Assembly: GCF_965215815.1 (NCBI RefSeq)
Contig: NZ_CBDCEO010000013.1
Coordinates: forward strand, 1,116,001-1,180,000
Source: Poriferisodalis sp965215815
GTDB taxonomy: Bacteria > Actinomycetota > Acidimicrobiia > Acidimicrobiales > Poriferisodalaceae
DNA: 64,000 nt
Direction: 5' to 3'
In this document: piece by piece, positions 1-8,214 of the stretch
How positions within the stretch are numbered: position 1 is the stretch's first letter
Layout of the letters: every line of letters begins with the position of its first letter
Made by a program: the position numbers and the translations under genes
Notes under the pieces: model-generated
Database searches by the model: none
The model's input: the letters and a program-made list of their open reading frames with translations, nothing else
What the model was told of the DNA's origin: nothing

Positions 1-316
1 GGCTGGTCTCGTCGTCGGCAGCTCGTATGACAACCGGAATGGTGTCCAAGCCTGCGCTCCGCGCTGCTCGCCAGCGGCGTTCGCCCGCGATGATCTCGAA
101 GCGCCCGACGATGCCGGTCTCTCGCACGACGATCGGCTGGAGGACCCCAATCTGACGAATCGAGTCCGAGAGCGCCTCGAGGGACGTAGCTTCGAAATGC
201 TGCCGGGGCTGCAGGGGATTGACTTCGACAGCCGAGAGCGGAACCTCGCGGTATACCGATTGTCCGGTTGGAATCAGCGCGCCGAGCCCTCGTCCAAGTC
301 CTCGCTGGGCGTTCAT
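1..316 (-). CDS. parB: ParB chromosome-partitioning protein, N-terminal part (cut by window edge)
   Basis: About 105 N-terminal residues are present; the gene runs off the left edge. The translation shows the ParB N-terminal hallmarks: a GLGRGL start region, the NPLQPR box near residue 33 and the GERRWRAA motif (box II of the ParB/Srx CTP-binding fold). ParB loads on parS as a CTP-dependent clamp and works with ParA in origin segregation. Its ATG (316-314) overlaps the parA stop codon in an ATGA arrangement, so the two are translationally coupled. A parS site lies upstream of parA. Confidence 0.95.
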   Translation of the reverse strand, partial: MNAQRGLGRGLGALIPTGQSVYREVPLSAVEVNPLQPRQHFEATSLEALSDSIRQIGVLQPIVVRETGIVGRFEIIAGERRWRAARSAGLDTIPVVIRAADDETS

Positions 317-1203
317 GTCGGCGCTCCTTCGGTGATTCGATACTGCTCGACGACCTCTCTCCGATCACTGAGTCCATCGGCATGCCCGTCACCAGCGCTG
401 TCCGCTGCAGCTTGGTGGGGGTCACCGCGTTCATGGATCTCTCGGGCAAGTTCCTGGTAGGCAATGGCGCCTCGGCTCCTCGGTGCGTACACCGTCACCG
501 GTTGCCCGACACTCGGGGCTTCCGACAGGCGCACCGTCCGAGGGACGACAACTCGGCACACTCGGTCCCCGAAGTGCTGGCGAACGTCGGAGACCACTTC
601 TGCAGCGAGTCGCGTCCGGGCGTCGTACATCACCATGACGATGGCACTGATGACGAGGGCCGAGTTCAGTCCTTCCCGCACCATCTCCACGTTGTGGAGC
701 ACCTGACCGAGCCCCTCGAGCGCGTAGTACTCGCACTGGACTGGCACCAGGATTTCGGTGGCCGCGCTCAACGCGTTGACGGTCAAGAGCCCAAGCGACG
801 GCGGGCAGTCGATGAAGATGTAGTCGTAATCGTCGGCAATCGGCGCGAGCGCGTGCCGAAGCTTCAACTCGCGACTGAAGGCTGAGACAAGTTCGATCTC
901 CGCGCCAGACATTTCCAAGCGTGCCGGTGCTACGTCGAAGCCATCAATCCCGGTGGGCCGGATGCACTCAGTGAGTTCTGCTGAACCAAGAAGGACCTGG
1001 TACATCGAGATTTCGAAAACGCGTGGATCGATGCCTGCACCGGTAGCCGCATTTCCCTGCGGATCCATGTCGACGAGCAGTGTGTTGTGACCAAATTCGG
1101 CGAGTGCGGCGCACAAGTTGACCGCCGTGGTGGTCTTACCAACGCCGCCTTTTTGGTTCGTCACCGCAATGATCCGATCCATTCGGTCTCCATTCGCCGA
1201 CAA
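313..1203 (-). CDS. parA: ParA/Soj chromosome-partitioning ATPase
   Basis: A 296-residue P-loop ATPase that partners ParB in moving the origin region along the nucleoid. The deviant Walker A motif KGGVGKTTTAVNL lies near residue 19, MDPQGNA (A') near 46, and FIDCPPSLGLLTVNAL (Walker B region) near 130, all typical of chromosomal ParA. An alternative start is the ATG at 1182 (MDRIIAV), which matches the usual family N-terminus better than the listed first codon. The gene heads parA-parB, and its 5' region carries a near-consensus parS. The flanking rsmG gene points the other way, which is unusual for this cluster. Confidence 0.96.
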   Translation of the reverse strand: MSANGDRMDRIIAVTNQKGGVGKTTTAVNLCAALAEFGHNTLLVDMDPQGNAATGAGIDPRVFEISMYQVLLGSAELTECIRPTGIDGFDVAPARLEMSGAEIELVSAFSRELKLRHALAPIADDYDYIFIDCPPSLGLLTVNALSAATEILVPVQCEYYALEGLGQVLHNVEMVREGLNSALVISAIVMVMYDARTRLAAEVVSDVRQHFGDRVCRVVVPRTVRLSEAPSVGQPVTVYAPRSRGAIAYQELAREIHERGDPHQAAADSAGDGHADGLSDRREVVEQYRITEGAPT

Positions 1204-1256
1204 TTGGAGATCAGGGTACGCCAGTTGGCCCCATTCGCAAGGGCTGAGGTCGGCAA

Positions 1257-1272
1257 TGTTTCACGTGAAACG
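1257..1272. promoter_or_regulatory. parS: parS centromere site
   Basis: The 16-mer TGTTTCACGTGAAACG matches the bacterial parS consensus (TGTTTCACGTGAAACA) at 15 of 16 positions. It lies in the divergent intergenic region between parA (minus) and rsmG (plus), about 7.5 kb from dnaA. It should be a ParB loading site. Only this copy was noticed in the window. Confidence 0.92.
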
Positions 1273-1339
1273 TCCCAGAGGTCCGAGCGGCCTGTGAGCG
1301 CAGCGAACAAGAGCGGGAAACTTACGATGCCGCAGCGGG

Positions 1340-2005
1340 ATGCCTCCAGACTCACGCAACCTCCGAAGTACCGTGATTGGCGTCATGGCACAAGTCGATA
1401 AACGCCTCCTCACCGTCCTCGCTCGCAGCCAGCACCAGGGCTTTCTGGGCCCGGGCGATCTTCTCACGCACGTGGAACATGCACGAGCGCACGCACAAAC
1501 AGCTCAACCAGAGCTTGGTCAGCGCTGGTGCGATCTGGGAACCGGTGGGGGAGTGCCGGGCCTGGTGATGGCTTTGGAGCAACCCGGCGTCCAGTTCGTG
1601 CTGCTGGATCGCTCACAGAGCCGCATTGACTTCCTCAACACGGCGATTAGCGACCTCGATATCGGGGATCGGGTCACCCTCGCACTCGGAGATGCCGCAG
1701 AACTCGCCCATCGTCCCGAGCACCGTCATGCCTATGACGGTGTGGTGAGCAGGGCTTTCGGTCCCCCAGCAGCGGTTGCGGAGTGCAGCGTCGGCCTGCT
1801 GTGTCCCGGGGGCAGGCTTGTCGTCAGCGAGCCGCCTGACAGCAACGATCAGCGTTGGCCGGCCGAAGCCCTTGCCCAACTCGGGTTGCACTTCGTGCGG
1901 CATACCAGCACGACGCCAGCGTTCGCCGTGATGGAACGCCAGTCGCAGCCGGGCGCGGCGTATCCCCGGACGTGGAAGCAGATCCGAAAACGGCCGCTCT
2001 TCTGA
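1340..2005 (+). CDS. rsmG: 16S rRNA (guanine-527-N7)-methyltransferase RsmG (GidB)
   Basis: A SAM-dependent methyltransferase for G527 of 16S rRNA. Visible family features are GFLGP in the N-terminal helical region, the SAM-binding motif WCDLGTGGGVPGL near residues 63-75, LLDRSQSRIDFL near 88 and VVSRAFG near 134. The start is either the ATG at 1340 or the ATG at 1385 (MAQVDKR); both leave the N-terminal helices intact. In most Actinomycetota rsmG is co-directional between jag and parA. Here it is on the opposite strand, convergent with the KH-R3H gene and divergent from parA, which indicates a local inversion. Confidence 0.93.
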   Translation: MPPDSRNLRSTVIGVMAQVDKRLLTVLARSQHQGFLGPGDLLTHVEHARAHAQTAQPELGQRWCDLGTGGGVPGLVMALEQPGVQFVLLDRSQSRIDFLNTAISDLDIGDRVTLALGDAAELAHRPEHRHAYDGVVSRAFGPPAAVAECSVGLLCPGGRLVVSEPPDSNDQRWPAEALAQLGLHFVRHTSTTPAFAVMERQSQPGAAYPRTWKQIRKRPLF

Positions 2006-2032
2006 TTGGTGGGCGCTGATTGGTGAGCGCGA

Positions 2033-2533
2033 TTACTCCGCGTCGTTTGAACTGGTGGGTACCAGCACGACGCGCCGCCTCGGCTCGTCGCCCACCGAGA
2101 TGGTGTCGACGCCGGGGATCTCATTGACGGTGTCGTGAACGACCTTGCGGTCGGCTGCGTTCATGGGCTCGAGCCCGCGCTCAGTGCCAACCTCTGCCAC
2201 AGCTTCGGCGAGCTCACGAACGTACGCCTCGAGCGCTTCGCGACGCCGCTGGCGGTAGCTGGCCACATCAACCCTCACCCGGGCCCGGCGCTCGCCCGGC
2301 AGCCGGCGCTGGAGCATGGTCTTGGCGACTTCCTGCAGCGCGACCACATGGCGCCCTCGTGGGCCGATGAGCAGCCCCAACGCCTCATTCGAACCTTCGA
2401 GATTGATCTCGAAACTGTCGTCATCTGCAGCAACTGGCACTGCGGTGGCATCGATACCGAAGGCGTTGACCAAGCCATCGAGGAACTCCTGCACCATGGC
2501 TTGCTGTTCTGTTGTCGTTGTCTCGACTGTCAT
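2033..2533 (-). CDS. khpB: KhpB/Jag RNA-binding protein, C-terminal KH and R3H domains as a separate gene
   Basis: A 166-residue protein with a KH domain (GLLIGPRGRHVVALQ, about residues 53-67) and an R3H domain (ADRKVVHDTV, R-x3-H, about 126-135) ending EEPRRRVVLVP-like, exactly the C-terminal two thirds of Jag/KhpB. KhpB with KhpA is an RNA-binding dimer linked to elongation and division. The usual Jag_N domain is absent here and is encoded alone at 5941-6309, about 3.4 kb upstream. An AGGAG ribosome-binding site sits about 6 nt before the ATG, so this half is translated independently. It looks like the 3' half of a jag gene separated by insertion of the oxygenase pair at 2654-5912. Confidence 0.9.
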   Translation of the reverse strand: MTVETTTTEQQAMVQEFLDGLVNAFGIDATAVPVAADDDSFEINLEGSNEALGLLIGPRGRHVVALQEVAKTMLQRRLPGERRARVRVDVASYRQRRREALEAYVRELAEAVAEVGTERGLEPMNAADRKVVHDTVNEIPGVDTISVGDEPRRRVVLVPTSSNDAE

Positions 2534-2653
2534 CTTCGTCTCCTCTGATGGGGCCCTCGACGTCTGGCCCGTCGCACCATTGCCGTGCTCGCTTGCGGAC
2601 GCTTTCTGGAATCGTTGTCGCGCCCTCAGGGACGCTCAGCCTACGGGCACGCG

Positions 2654-3751
2654 TCAGCGAGCCGTCGACTCACACTGGCGCAGATCTGGGTAGAACTGGG
2701 CGCAGTACGCCCGGTACTTCATCACCTCGCCATCAGAACGAACGAGCTTCGGGCGCGGCACGTATTGCTTGCGGCTCCAGACGACCACATCCTGCTGAAC
2801 GTCCTGGATGAACAGGTCCGCAACGAACTTGTTCATGATGGGCGCCCGCATCCGCCACGGCAGGAATCCCAAGCCGGCAATTCGTCGCTTCGGGCTGCGC
2901 ATCTCACGCACCTGCGAGACGATCGACAGGTCGATCAGCGTGCCATCGACAGGCGTGGCCAACACCCACAGCCGTACATCCATGCCGATGGAGAGCTCCT
3001 GCAACTCCACATACGAGTAGCCCAGGCCGGTGACCCGTGCAACGGCTGATACCTCGTGGCTGAGTCTCGCAATCTTGGCGATCTTGTGGGTGGTCGAGAA
3101 GCCGAAACGGATCTCGAGGTACGGACCGTCAATCGACACCGGCGTCTCGTTCGTCACATTGCCGTAGCCGTGGACATGGCTCAAGTGGGCAATATCCACC
3201 GAGTTCTCGCTCGTTTCCTGCGGATGACCCCGGAAACGCACAGTCCGGATTTGGATGTTGCTCCACTCACCTGCATCCGGCGGCTCGGCGGGGAGGTGCC
3301 ATTGCGGGGGACGTCCGCCCATCCCCCACCAGGCAAAGATCAGGCCGTTGAGTTCCCGAGTCTCGAAGACGCTCAGCTGCGTAGATCGAGCGGGAGCCGC
3401 AGATGGGGTAGCGACGCACTGCCCGTCTGCGTCGTACTCAAAACCATGAAAGGGACACACGAGCCGGCCATCGACCACACGTCCCCCTGCAGCTGGACCC
3501 AATTGTGAACCAAAATGAGGGCACACCGACTTGGCCACGCTGATACGGCCGCGCTCGTCGCACCAGATGATGATGTTCTGGCCCATCCACGTCTGCTCTC
3601 GGAGCTTCGATTTCTCCACCGCTTGCCGCGTGGCAAGGAAGTACCAACCCTCGGGAAACGGTGGAAGCGAACTAATGTTCGCTAGCTCGCGACCTCCAGT
3701 CGACACAACTCCATACTCCTCGCCCACCTCGACGTGTGCCCAATTGCTCAT
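2654..3751 (-). CDS. Rieske [2Fe-2S] non-heme iron oxygenase (KshA/DAF-36-like)
   Basis: A 365-residue terminal oxygenase. The Rieske cluster ligands are visible as CPHFG (C77, H79) and CPFHGF (C99, H102). The mononuclear iron site follows as D186-x2-H189-x4-H194 in NSVDIAHLSHVHGYGN. The overall pattern (WYFLATR N-terminal strand, ETSENSVD before the iron histidines) is that of oxygenases acting on steroids or other polycyclic lipids, such as KshA and the DAF-36/Neverland 7-desaturases; the substrate is not determined. No reductase gene is nearby. It is divergent from the GPP34-P450 gene across an AT-rich spacer and sits between the two halves of jag. Confidence 0.85.
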   Translation of the reverse strand: MSNWAHVEVGEEYGVVSTGGRELANISSLPPFPEGWYFLATRQAVEKSKLREQTWMGQNIIIWCDERGRISVAKSVCPHFGSQLGPAAGGRVVDGRLVCPFHGFEYDADGQCVATPSAAPARSTQLSVFETRELNGLIFAWWGMGGRPPQWHLPAEPPDAGEWSNIQIRTVRFRGHPQETSENSVDIAHLSHVHGYGNVTNETPVSIDGPYLEIRFGFSTTHKIAKIARLSHEVSAVARVTGLGYSYVELQELSIGMDVRLWVLATPVDGTLIDLSIVSQVREMRSPKRRIAGLGFLPWRMRAPIMNKFVADLFIQDVQQDVVVWSRKQYVPRPKLVRSDGEVMKYRAYCAQFYPDLRQCESTAR

Positions 3752-3869
3752 AAGTTTATGATCGCAGGCGGGATCACTAGCATACGATCACCACTGGAAC
3801 ACGAGGTTTTATACTTATAGTCGTTATAACTACCATACATACCACAGATTACCCCCAATCACCCACGGG
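3752..3869. promoter_or_regulatory. AT-rich divergent promoter region between Rieske oxygenase and GPP34-P450 genes
   Basis: This 118-bp spacer is far more AT-rich than its surroundings, with TA-rich stretches around 3805-3845 such as TTTTATACTTATAG and GTTATAACTACC. It must carry the start signals of both divergent oxygenase genes. GTTATAAC is a short palindrome that could be an operator or part of a -10 element. No certain promoter can be assigned by eye. Confidence 0.5.
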
Positions 3870-5912
3870 ATGCGCAACGTGACGATCCACTCCACTGAGG
3901 CTGCCGCAACGCGAACGCTCGGCCTTCCCGAAGAGCTCATCTTGATGCTCCTCAACGAGGAAAGTGGTTACTTTCATCAGGTTCCCGGTTGGAACTTGAA
4001 CTGCGCAATCGCCGGCGCCGCGCTTGCCGAATTGTCTCTTCAGGCCCGCATTGATTCCGACACCCAGTCGCTGATCCTCCTCGACAAAACACCCACCGGC
4101 AACGCAGTCTTGGACCTCGTGCTCTTGCAGATTGGCAACGAACCCGACCAGCACAGCGCTCAGTTCTGGATCGAACGATTTGCCCCGCGTGCCGAAATGA
4201 TGATCGACCTGACGCTCGATCGATTAGTTCAACTCGGACTCCTAGAACATCACGAAGGCGACTTCTGGACCTTGGCCCGAACCGCTTGGCAAAGCGATCT
4301 CCTCGCCAGCGACGGCGAAGACACGGCCGTGCAATTCATCAAGACACGCATCGGAAAATCGATCTTCAGCGGTGAAGTTCCCAGCCCCAGGGACGTCATC
4401 ATCATTGGTCTCGTGAATACTTGCGACGTATTGCGATTCATCTTTGAACTCGATGAGGAGGCCGAAGATCGGATCCAACTGATTTGCCAGCTAGACCTGA
4501 TCGGCAGGGCGATTGCCGACGCCGTCACACATAATCTCGCAGGCCCGCTGCTTCGACACTCGTCTTTGACCAAGTCGATTCCCGACCTGCCCCTCCGTCG
4601 AGTTCTCACGAACCGTCACCTGCGCAATGGAAATATCCCAGCTGGGTTTGCCGAATTTGCCGAAGAATACGGCCCAGTCTTCAAGCTCAGCCCACCCTTT
4701 ACGAAGTCCCCCATGTACTTCCTGGCCGGAACGCGGACAAACCGCTGGGTCCACCGTTACGGTCGTTTGTACCTGCGTTCGAGGGACTATTTCCGGGACT
4801 TGGAGAGCGCATATCACGCATCCGGACTGATACCTGCGCTCGACGGCGCAGACCACTTCCGAATGCGCAAAGTCATGCGCCCCAGCTACGCCCGCGCAAA
4901 GCTCGAACAGCACTTCGACAAGCTATGCCATGACGCTCAAACCCATATGGCCGAATGGAAGGTCGGCGACACACTTGAGGGCGTGCATATGTGCCGCCGT
5001 TTTGTCAATGCGCAACTGTCGCCGCTGTTCGTCAGCATCGATTCGCAAGACGTCGTCGACGATTTGATCGCCTACAAGGAACGCGCGCTGTCCACTCACG
5101 TTGCGAAGGTGCTGCCGAAGTTCATGCTTAATACGCCTGGCATGAAACGGCGTGCACAGGCCATCGACACAGTCCTCGATCGAATCCAGCATTCTCACAC
5201 TGCCGCGCAGCGGGCAGGTTGTCCGCGAGATCACGCCGACGACCTGCTCAGCTTGCACAGCAGCGACCCTCAGTTCCTGCCGGAATCGAATCTTCGCTTC
5301 GTGTTGTCGGCACCAATGCTCGCCAGTATGTACGCCGGAGACGAGCTGAGTTTCATGCTGTACGCCCTGGTGACCCAGCCAGACCTGCACGAGAAGGTCC
5401 GTACAGAAGCAGACGCCGTATTTGAGAACGGCAATCCCACTCCCGAAGACCTCAACTCGTCGGCGATCGATGTAACTGAGCGCTTCATCATGGAGTGCCT
5501 GCGTCTCTACCCGACGATTTCCATGTCGATTCGCACAGTGATGAATGCGTGCGTTGTCGAAGACTTCGAGTTGCCCGTCGGTGCACGAGTCTTTATTGCC
5601 CAGACCGCGTCGCACTACATGAACGACGTCTTTCCAGATCCCCATGCGTTTGACATAGATCGCTATCTGCCCTCACGTGGCGAGCACCGCACTCCGGGTT
5701 ACGCCCCGTTCGGTCTCGGCACACACAGCTGCCTAGGCTTCCGGTTGGTCGAGACCCAACTTGCCCTCAGCCTGCTCATGCTCGTCCACTTCTTCGAGTT
5801 CAAGGTCTCGCCGGCGAGCTACAAGCTCAAGATCAGCCCATTCCCGTCGATGTCGCCGAACAGGAAGCTCAAGTTCACGATCGCCAAGCGGCGGCACGAA
5901 CTGGCCGTCTGA
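3870..5912 (+). CDS. Fusion protein: N-terminal GPP34 domain plus C-terminal cytochrome P450
   Basis: 680 residues. Residues about 13-215 resemble a GPP34/GOLPH3 domain: LGLPEELILMLLNEESG start, alternating strands and helices, and LTLDRLVQLGLLEHH. GPP34 proteins bind phosphoinositides or anionic membranes in eukaryotes, and the domain is common but uncharacterised in Actinomycetota. Residues about 240-675 are a cytochrome P450 with the K-helix ECLRLYP (E542-R545) and the heme loop FGLGTHSCLGFR (Cys about 621). The I-helix reads YAGDELS, lacking the usual acid-alcohol Thr, so oxygen activation may differ or involve the Glu/Ser. No transmembrane segment is evident; the GPP34 part may provide membrane docking. 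Divergent from the Rieske oxygenase; the pair probably acts on one lipophilic substrate (inference). Confidence 0.82.
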   Translation: MRNVTIHSTEAAATRTLGLPEELILMLLNEESGYFHQVPGWNLNCAIAGAALAELSLQARIDSDTQSLILLDKTPTGNAVLDLVLLQIGNEPDQHSAQFWIERFAPRAEMMIDLTLDRLVQLGLLEHHEGDFWTLARTAWQSDLLASDGEDTAVQFIKTRIGKSIFSGEVPSPRDVIIIGLVNTCDVLRFIFELDEEAEDRIQLICQLDLIGRAIADAVTHNLAGPLLRHSSLTKSIPDLPLRRVLTNRHLRNGNIPAGFAEFAEEYGPVFKLSPPFTKSPMYFLAGTRTNRWVHRYGRLYLRSRDYFRDLESAYHASGLIPALDGADHFRMRKVMRPSYARAKLEQHFDKLCHDAQTHMAEWKVGDTLEGVHMCRRFVNAQLSPLFVSIDSQDVVDDLIAYKERALSTHVAKVLPKFMLNTPGMKRRAQAIDTVLDRIQHSHTAAQRAGCPRDHADDLLSLHSSDPQFLPESNLRFVLSAPMLASMYAGDELSFMLYALVTQPDLHEKVRTEADAVFENGNPTPEDLNSSAIDVTERFIMECLRLYPTISMSIRTVMNACVVEDFELPVGARVFIAQTASHYMNDVFPDPHAFDIDRYLPSRGEHRTPGYAPFGLGTHSCLGFRLVETQLALSLLMLVHFFEFKVSPASYKLKISPFPSMSPNRKLKFTIAKRRHELAV

Positions 5913-5917
5913 CAAAC

Positions 5918-5935
5918 GCCGGCCCCCAGGCCGGC
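5918..5935. terminator. Perfect 7-bp hairpin between convergent genes
   Basis: GCCGGCC-CCCA-GGCCGGC forms a perfect GC stem with a 4-nt loop, six bases after the P450 stop codon and six before the stop of the minus-strand Jag_N gene. There is no T-tract, so it is a candidate bidirectional, possibly factor-assisted, terminator. Confidence 0.6.
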
Positions 5936-5940
5936 CGTCG

Positions 5941-6309
5941 TTATGAAGCCGAACTCGCCGGCTTCGACGCGTTGCCGCGGCTGCCTGACCGGGATCGCCG
6001 GCGAGATGATCGGCCGCCGCGGTTCTGGCCCTGACCTTGGCCCTTCCCCCGTTGTCGGGGACGTTGTCCCCCACCGGAGCGGCGGCGCGGCCGGCGACGA
6101 CCTCGCCGGTCGTCGCCCACGCGGGGCGGTGGACCGGTCGGGCGCACCCGCACTCGAACGCGAGCGGGATGGCGCCGAAATCCCCAGCGAGTTCGCGTCG
6201 GCTCCGCCAAGATCTCGATGTCGACGTCCTCGACGGCAACCGAGAGCGCATCGAGGGCACGCTGTCGCGCCTCGTCAACGGTGGGGCCCGTCATCACGAT
6301 CCACTCCAT
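5941..6309 (-). CDS. Stand-alone Jag_N domain protein, N-terminal part of split KhpB/Jag
   Basis: 122 residues. The first 55 match the Jag_N domain: MEWIVMTGPTVDEARQRAL, then a predicted strand ending ARVRVRV. The rest is an Arg/Gly-rich basic tail of the kind that forms the linker before the KH domain in full-length Jag; it ends ASKPASSAS. It follows yidC in the normal jag position, 38 bp after the yidC stop. The KH-R3H part is encoded separately at 2033-2533. Whether the basic tail, which could itself contact RNA, still works with the detached KH-R3H protein is unknown. Confidence 0.85.
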   Translation of the reverse strand: MEWIVMTGPTVDEARQRALDALSVAVEDVDIEILAEPTRTRWGFRRHPARVRVRVRPTGPPPRVGDDRRGRRRPRRRSGGGQRPRQRGKGQGQGQNRGGRSSRRRSRSGSRGNASKPASSAS

Positions 6310-6347
6310 GACGCAGCCCTAGCTCCCCGCAGAAATCGCCGTCGCAC

Positions 6348-7595
6348 TCATCGCTTGCGACTTTTGCGCGTCCTGCCGTCTCCTGAGGTCCGGCGACTCT
6401 GGATGGGCTTCGACTCCGGTTCGGCCTGGCCCCGACGGCGCTTGCGGCCACGTTCAGAGGTCTGGTACCGACGCGAACTGGATCCGCCCCGGCGTGAACG
6501 CTTGCGGGCATCTTCGACCCGCTCCTCCGACGAACGGGTCCGCCGGACCGAAGGAATCTCCGAAGGTTCCGCCGTTGCGGACTCTGGCGGTGCGGAATCT
6601 GAGGGTGCGGACTCCGGAGGTGCGGACTCCGGCGCTCTCTGGTGCGACGAGTTGCTTGAGCCTGACCGCCGTTCTTTGCGGCGTTGCTCGCGAGCCTCTC
6701 GAAGGACCGCCTCAGCGTCGAGCGCCTTGCGTGACCGCTGATTCGGCACCTTTCGCGGTGGCTCAGGCTGCGACACCGTCTCGGCCTCGATGACAGCGTC
6801 GGAGGACTCGGATGCGACCAGCGGTTTCGTCGGCTTCATCGTGGCGTGGATGAAGGCCTGGGTCAGCATCCGGTAGATGCTTGACACGATGAAGTAGGGC
6901 ACCAACGCCGCCGGCACGAAGAAGCTGAACACCGGCAGCATGAAGGGCATGTACTTCATCATGATTTCCATCTGACGGTTCGGCATGGCCGCGTTGCCGC
7001 GCCGAGCCGCCATCTGGCGTTGCTGGAGCCAGGCCAGCAGGAACGTGACCGCTACGAGCCCCAGATACGGCAGCCCTTCGACGAAGTCGGCCTGCACGAC
7101 TTCCCGGGCCGCCTTGGCGAGGTCCATGCCAAGCGACCGCATTTCCCCGAAACCGTTGCTCCCGATTCCGTCGACGAGATCGGTGTACAAGTCCGAGTCT
7201 TCGCTCAGGTTGCGCGGATAATCCGGGTACGGATTGTCGGGAGTGACGCGCAGGTTGAGAATCACCCGGTACAGCACGATGAAGATGGGGATCTGGACCA
7301 GATTCGGCAGGCACCCGCCCAGGGGGCTCACCCCGTTCGCCTGGTACAGCTTCATCGTTTCTTCGTTGATCTTCTGGCGGTCGCCAGCGTGCTTCTTGCG
7401 TAGCTGGCCCAGCTCCGACTGCAGTGCCTGCGTCTTGGTCATCGTCCGGGCGCCCCGCAAGGTGAGCGGGGTGAACAGCAGCATGATCGCCAGGGTCAGC
7501 ATGCAGATCGCGAACGCGTAGTCGGGCACCAGCGAGTAGAACCACGCCAGCACACCGGCGATGCCGTTAAATATCGGATCAGCCCAATCGAACAT
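6348..7595 (-). CDS. yidC: Membrane protein insertase YidC/Oxa1 family
   Basis: 415 residues. Inserts proteins into the cytoplasmic membrane with or without Sec. The start ATG (7595-7593) overlaps the yidD stop by one base (TGATG). The sequence shows the short N-terminal TM segment, the conserved RGARTMTKTQALQ and KKHAGDRQKINEETM cytoplasmic helices, GCLPNLVQIPIFIVLYRV, and later TM segments followed by PFMLPVFSFFVPAALVPYF. The C-terminal 120 residues are an Arg/Lys-rich tail with Ser-Ala-Pro-Pro-Glu repeats (6590-6640), which in this family contacts ribosomes. The longer frame up to 7790 is an antisense artefact over yidD. Confidence 0.95.
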   Translation of the reverse strand: MFDWADPIFNGIAGVLAWFYSLVPDYAFAICMLTLAIMLLFTPLTLRGARTMTKTQALQSELGQLRKKHAGDRQKINEETMKLYQANGVSPLGGCLPNLVQIPIFIVLYRVILNLRVTPDNPYPDYPRNLSEDSDLYTDLVDGIGSNGFGEMRSLGMDLAKAAREVVQADFVEGLPYLGLVAVTFLLAWLQQRQMAARRGNAAMPNRQMEIMMKYMPFMLPVFSFFVPAALVPYFIVSSIYRMLTQAFIHATMKPTKPLVASESSDAVIEAETVSQPEPPRKVPNQRSRKALDAEAVLREAREQRRKERRSGSSNSSHQRAPESAPPESAPSDSAPPESATAEPSEIPSVRRTRSSEERVEDARKRSRRGGSSSRRYQTSERGRKRRRGQAEPESKPIQSRRTSGDGRTRKSRKR

Positions 7596-7870
7596 CAGTG
7601 CTCCCAGGATCCAGTAGCGGCATCCGCACGGCGATCCCGGCCGCTTCTCTCCGGTGCCGGGTCGTAGCCCCGGCCGCCCCACGGATGGCAGCGGCAGATG
7701 CGCCGGATAGCCAGCCAACCACCGCGTGCCGCACCCCAGGTCCGCACGGCATCGAGTGCGTACTGCGAACACGTCGGATCGAAGCGGCACGACGGCGGCC
7801 TCGAGCGGGGGAGTGCGCGGTAGAACCTGACCACAGCGACCAGCGCTCGTGCGACGGGTCCAGTCCTCAC
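7595..7870 (-). CDS. yidD: Membrane protein insertion efficiency factor YidD
   Basis: 91 residues with the family signature: an amphipathic N-terminal helix (VVRFYRAL), then CRFDPTCSQYALDAVRTWG and CHPWGGRGYDP. YidD assists YidC-mediated insertion at the inner face of the membrane. The GTG start at 7870 is chosen because it forms a GTGA overlap with the rnpA stop, and the frame then contains the complete domain. The stop overlaps the yidC ATG. Order rpmH-rnpA-yidD-yidC is canonical. Confidence 0.93.
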   Translation of the reverse strand: MRTGPVARALVAVVRFYRALPRSRPPSCRFDPTCSQYALDAVRTWGAARGGWLAIRRICRCHPWGGRGYDPAPERSGRDRRADAATGSWEH

Positions 7871-8214
7871 GTCGGCGTGCGCTTGATTCTCGGAAAGGCC
7901 CCCGCCGTCTCCAGCAACCTTGCCAGCTCGGCTCGGGCGCGCCGGTAGGTCACCGCAGAGGCTGCTCCGCGCGTGCCCACGAGATAGCGGCCCGGCGCCA
8001 AGTCGTCCGCGTGTTCGCGAAACAGGGCCCGCAGGCGTCGACGCACCCGGTTGCGCACCACCGCGGTGCCGGCGTGCCGGCTGAGCGCAAACGCCACACG
8101 GGGCCGCGCCAGCCCGGCGTCGGCTGCGAAAGACATCCACAGCAGCTCGCTGTCGAAGCGACGGCCGCGTCGCAGCGCTGCGAAGTCGGCCTTGCTGCGG
8201 CACGAATCGATCAG
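7867..8214 (-). CDS. rnpA: Ribonuclease P protein component, probable CTG start
   Basis: The protein subunit of RNase P (tRNA 5' processing). The RNR motif is clear as RNRVRRRLRALFRE, preceded by PRVAFALSRHAGTAVV. The first ATG (8136) would remove the conserved N-terminal strand. Reading upstream gives SKADFAALRRGRRF in frame, which matches the usual (S)xDFxxVxRxGRR region. No ATG, GTG or TTG exists upstream in this frame; the only start that keeps this region is CTG at 8214, which overlaps the rpmH stop as CTGA. The resulting 115 residues equal the normal family length. The assignment of CTG is inference. Confidence 0.85.
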   Translation of the reverse strand: MIDSCRSKADFAALRRGRRFDSELLWMSFAADAGLARPRVAFALSRHAGTAVVRNRVRRRLRALFREHADDLAPGRYLVGTRGAASAVTYRRARAELARLLETAGAFPRIKRTPT

